From Plasticicumulans acidivorans (lineage in GTDB: Bacteria > Pseudomonadota > Gammaproteobacteria > Competibacterales > Competibacteraceae), in the NCBI RefSeq assembly GCF_003182095.1, contig NZ_QGTJ01000010.1, forward strand, positions 81,864-145,863: a stretch of DNA of 64,000 bases, given 5' to 3'. Made by a program: the position numbers and the translations under genes. Numbering within the stretch: position 1 is the stretch's first letter; the number at the start of each line of letters is the position of its first letter. The notes beneath the pieces were generated by a model. It saw nothing but the letters and a program-made list of their open reading frames with translations, searched no databases and was not told the DNA's origin. Below, piece after piece: positions 62,112 to 64,000 of this stretch.

Positions 62112-63824
62112 ATGACAACGCTGATCGCTCCCCATGGTGGCAAACTTAAAAACCTCTACCTACCTGCAGAGCTCGCTTTAGAGGAGAAGCAGAAAGCTAA
62201 AGAGTATCGCTCTTGGGATTTAGATCATCGACAGTTGTGTGATATCGAATTGTTGCTTAATGGTGCGTTTTCGCCGTTAGAAGGGTTTCTCGGTAAGGCA
62301 GATTATGATCGCGTTGTGGCGGAGATGCGTCTTGTGGACGGCACTCTTTGGCCAATGCCGATCACCCTTGATGTCAGCAATACGTTTGCTGACTCGGTCA
62401 CTTTAGGTGAGCGTATTGCCTTACGTGATCCGGAGGGTGTGCTTGTTGCTATTCTGGAAGTTTCGGATATTTGGGCTCCGGATAAAACTGTAGAAGCAAA
62501 AGGCGTATTTGGAACGGCGGATGATAAACATCCGGGTGTATCGTACTTGATGCATAAAGCTGGTGGCGTTTATATCGGTGGAAAGCTCAAAGGTATTGAG
62601 GCGCCGATGCATTATGATTTTCGCGGATTAAGGAATGATCCTGCGGATATGCGTGCTCGGTTTGAGAAGCTTGGGTGGCGTAAAGTTGTAGCTTTCCAGA
62701 CGCGCAACCCTATGCATCGTGCACATCAGGAACTTACGTTCCGCGCTGCGAAACTGGCGGAAGCAAATCTTTTAATTCATCCTGTTGTGGGAATGACCAA
62801 GCCAGGTGATATTGATCATTACTCGCGCGTGCGTTGCTACGAGCATTTGATCAAACAATATCCTGAACAAAGCACGATGTTGTCGCTGCTGCATCTCGCG
62901 ATGCGTATGGGTGGACCACGTGAAGCCGTTTGGCATGCGATCATTCGCAAAAATCACGGTTGTACGCATTTCATTGTTGGTCGCGATCATGCAGGGCCTG
63001 GAAAAGGCTCGGATGGCAAGGACTTCTATGGTCCTTACGAAGCGCAAGATCTGTGTGCGCAATATGCCGAAGAGCTGGGTATAGAAATGGTGCCATTCCA
63101 AGAGATGGTTTATGTTGAGGAGCTTGCTGAATATATACCTTCCGATGAGGTCAAGGCAGGTCAGACAGTTCTTAATATTTCCGGCACGGAGTTTCGCCGC
63201 CGTCTGATGGAAGGGCTGGATATCCCCGCTTGGTTCTCTTACCCGGAAGTAGTTGCTGAATTGCGGAGAACTCATCCGCCTAAGCATTTGCAGGGTTTTA
63301 CAGTGTTCTTCACAGGACTTTCCGGGTCTGGTAAATCGACTATAGCTAATGCGCTCATGGTTAAACTGATGGAAATGGGGGGGCGCCGTGTGACCATGCT
63401 TGATGGCGATCTTGTTCGCAAGAATCTGTCATCAGAGCTGGGTTTCAGCAAGGAGCATCGCAACATCAATATTATGCGTATTGGTTACGTCGCCAGCGAA
63501 ATCACGAAAAATGGTGGTATAGCGATTTGCGCACCAATTGCTCCGTATGCGCAAACTCGCCGTGATGTTCGTGAAATGATTTCGCCGTTAGGCGGCTTTG
63601 TTGAAATCCACGTTGCCACAACTGTAGAAACATGCGAGGAGCGGGATCGTAAGGGACTCTATGCAAAGGCCCGGGCTGGGATCATTAAGGAATTCACCGG
63701 TATTTCTGATCCATATGAAACTCCGGAAAATCCAGAGATGCGCATTCAAACTGAAGAATGCACTCCTGACGAAGCTGCCCAGCGCATTCTGCTAAAGCTT
63801 GAGAGCCTTGGTTATATCCGTTAG
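62112..63824 (+). CDS. Fused ATP sulfurylase / APS kinase
   Basis: A 570-residue bifunctional enzyme turning sulfate into PAPS through APS. The N-terminal sulfurylase (about 1-390) has QTRNPMHRAHQELTFRAAK, KNHGCTHFIVGRDHAGPG and YIPSDEVKAGQTVLNISGTE. The C-terminal kinase (about 395-570) has the P-loop FTGLSGSGKSTIANAL, DGDLVRKNLSSELGFSKEHR and KGLYAKARAGIIKEFTGI. The usual phosphoserine of CysC is replaced by Ala (IAPYAQTR). No cysD/N or cysH is adjacent. It may serve polysaccharide sulfation rather than cysteine synthesis. A 129-nt gap separates it from the permease. Confidence 0.93.
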   Translation: MTTLIAPHGGKLKNLYLPAELALEEKQKAKEYRSWDLDHRQLCDIELLLNGAFSPLEGFLGKADYDRVVAEMRLVDGTLWPMPITLDVSNTFADSVTLGERIALRDPEGVLVAILEVSDIWAPDKTVEAKGVFGTADDKHPGVSYLMHKAGGVYIGGKLKGIEAPMHYDFRGLRNDPADMRARFEKLGWRKVVAFQTRNPMHRAHQELTFRAAKLAEANLLIHPVVGMTKPGDIDHYSRVRCYEHLIKQYPEQSTMLSLLHLAMRMGGPREAVWHAIIRKNHGCTHFIVGRDHAGPGKGSDGKDFYGPYEAQDLCAQYAEELGIEMVPFQEMVYVEELAEYIPSDEVKAGQTVLNISGTEFRRRLMEGLDIPAWFSYPEVVAELRRTHPPKHLQGFTVFFTGLSGSGKSTIANALMVKLMEMGGRRVTMLDGDLVRKNLSSELGFSKEHRNINIMRIGYVASEITKNGGIAICAPIAPYAQTRRDVREMISPLGGFVEIHVATTVETCEERDRKGLYAKARAGIIKEFTGISDPYETPENPEMRIQTEECTPDEAAQRILLKLESLGYIR

Positions 63825-63843
63825 GCGAATAACTTCAGTAGGG

Positions 63844-63870
63844 AGAGGTGGTGTCGTCCACCTCTTCTTT
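63844..63870 (+). terminator. Intrinsic terminator after the sulfate genes
   Basis: AGAGGTGG (63844-63851) and CCACCTCT (63858-63865) form an 8-bp stem with a 6-nt loop, followed by TCTTT and a further T run at 63877-63881. It separates the sulfate pair from rmlA. Confidence 0.75.
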
Positions 63871-63896
63871 CGAAGCTTTTTGATGAGGTTTCTGCC

Positions 63897-64000
63897 ATGG
63901 AACGTAAAGGCATCATCTTGGCTGGAGGTTCGGGGACACGGCTGCATCCGCTGACGCTTTCAGTCAGCAAGCAGCTGATGCCGATCTACGACAAGCCCAT
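63897..64000 (+). CDS. rmlA: Glucose-1-phosphate thymidylyltransferase, start only
   Basis: The first 34 codons read [20 protein letters not shown] and then [12 protein letters not shown], the strict N-terminal signature of RmlA (dTDP-glucose synthase), which begins dTDP-rhamnose synthesis. The rest lies beyond the window, so completeness is unknown. It suggests rhamnose or another dTDP-sugar in the polysaccharide. Confidence 0.93.
   Translation, partial: MERKGIILAGGSGTRLHPLTLSVSKQLMPIYDKP

Overview
The window reads as a chromosome segment of a GC-rich gammaproteobacterium. It carries the classic gammaproteobacterial order maf / yceD-rpmF-plsX-fabH-fabD-fabG-acpP-fabF-(pabB)-pabC-mltG-tmk-holB-pilZ-tatD, together with gltX-glnS, malate synthase G, a MaeB-type malic enzyme, a dadR/dadA-dadX locus, DUF2333 and DUF2970 proteins. 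The style resembles Xanthomonadales/Nevskiales-type organisms, but that placement is inference. No insertion sequence, integrase, phage gene or CRISPR array was seen.

Layout. 1-1970: a partial YafY-type regulator diverges from a VOC-family gene across two matching dyads; then a membrane protein (DUF5924/DUF2914) and Maf. 2.65-15.8 kb: the lipid/folate/cell-wall/replication cluster, starting from a strong promoter that seems to give a leaderless yceD mRNA, with four consecutive 4-nt overlaps from pabB to holB. 15.8-34.6 kb: housekeeping and accessory genes (a class-A-beta-lactamase-like hydrolase, prfC, a beta-hydroxyacid dehydrogenase, glcB, maeB, yciA, a diguanylate cyclase overlapping an exported retropepsin-like protease, nadC, a GNAT gene and a TMEM175-like channel). 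Two damaged genes flank the channel gene: one frameshifted at a T5 run, one with an amber codon. 35-45.9 kb: a FadI/FadJ-like beta-oxidation pair, a PAS-GGDEF-EAL protein, D-alanine catabolism, an AEC transporter and a metallophosphoesterase.

45.9-51.5 kb: leuA preceded by a roughly 240-nt leader that encodes a Leu-rich 15-residue peptide, a long hairpin and a terminator/antiterminator pair; then a tRNA-Ala, tRNA-Glu, tRNA-Ala cluster with its own promoter and terminator, downstream of gltX-glnS.

51.7 kb to the end: an exopolysaccharide locus (ugd, manC, manB, wzb, wza, wzc, then rmlA cut by the window edge). It also holds an SLC13-type permease and a fused ATP sulfurylase/APS kinase. G+C, judged by eye, falls from about two thirds to about one half here. 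The precursors implied are UDP-glucuronate, GDP-mannose and dTDP-rhamnose; the sulfate-activation pair suggests PAPS is made for sulfating the polysaccharide. This is the most interesting hypothesis in the window. The best-supported unannotated element is the leuA leader. A PilZ protein and two GGDEF proteins place c-di-GMP signalling in the same window as the polysaccharide export genes.
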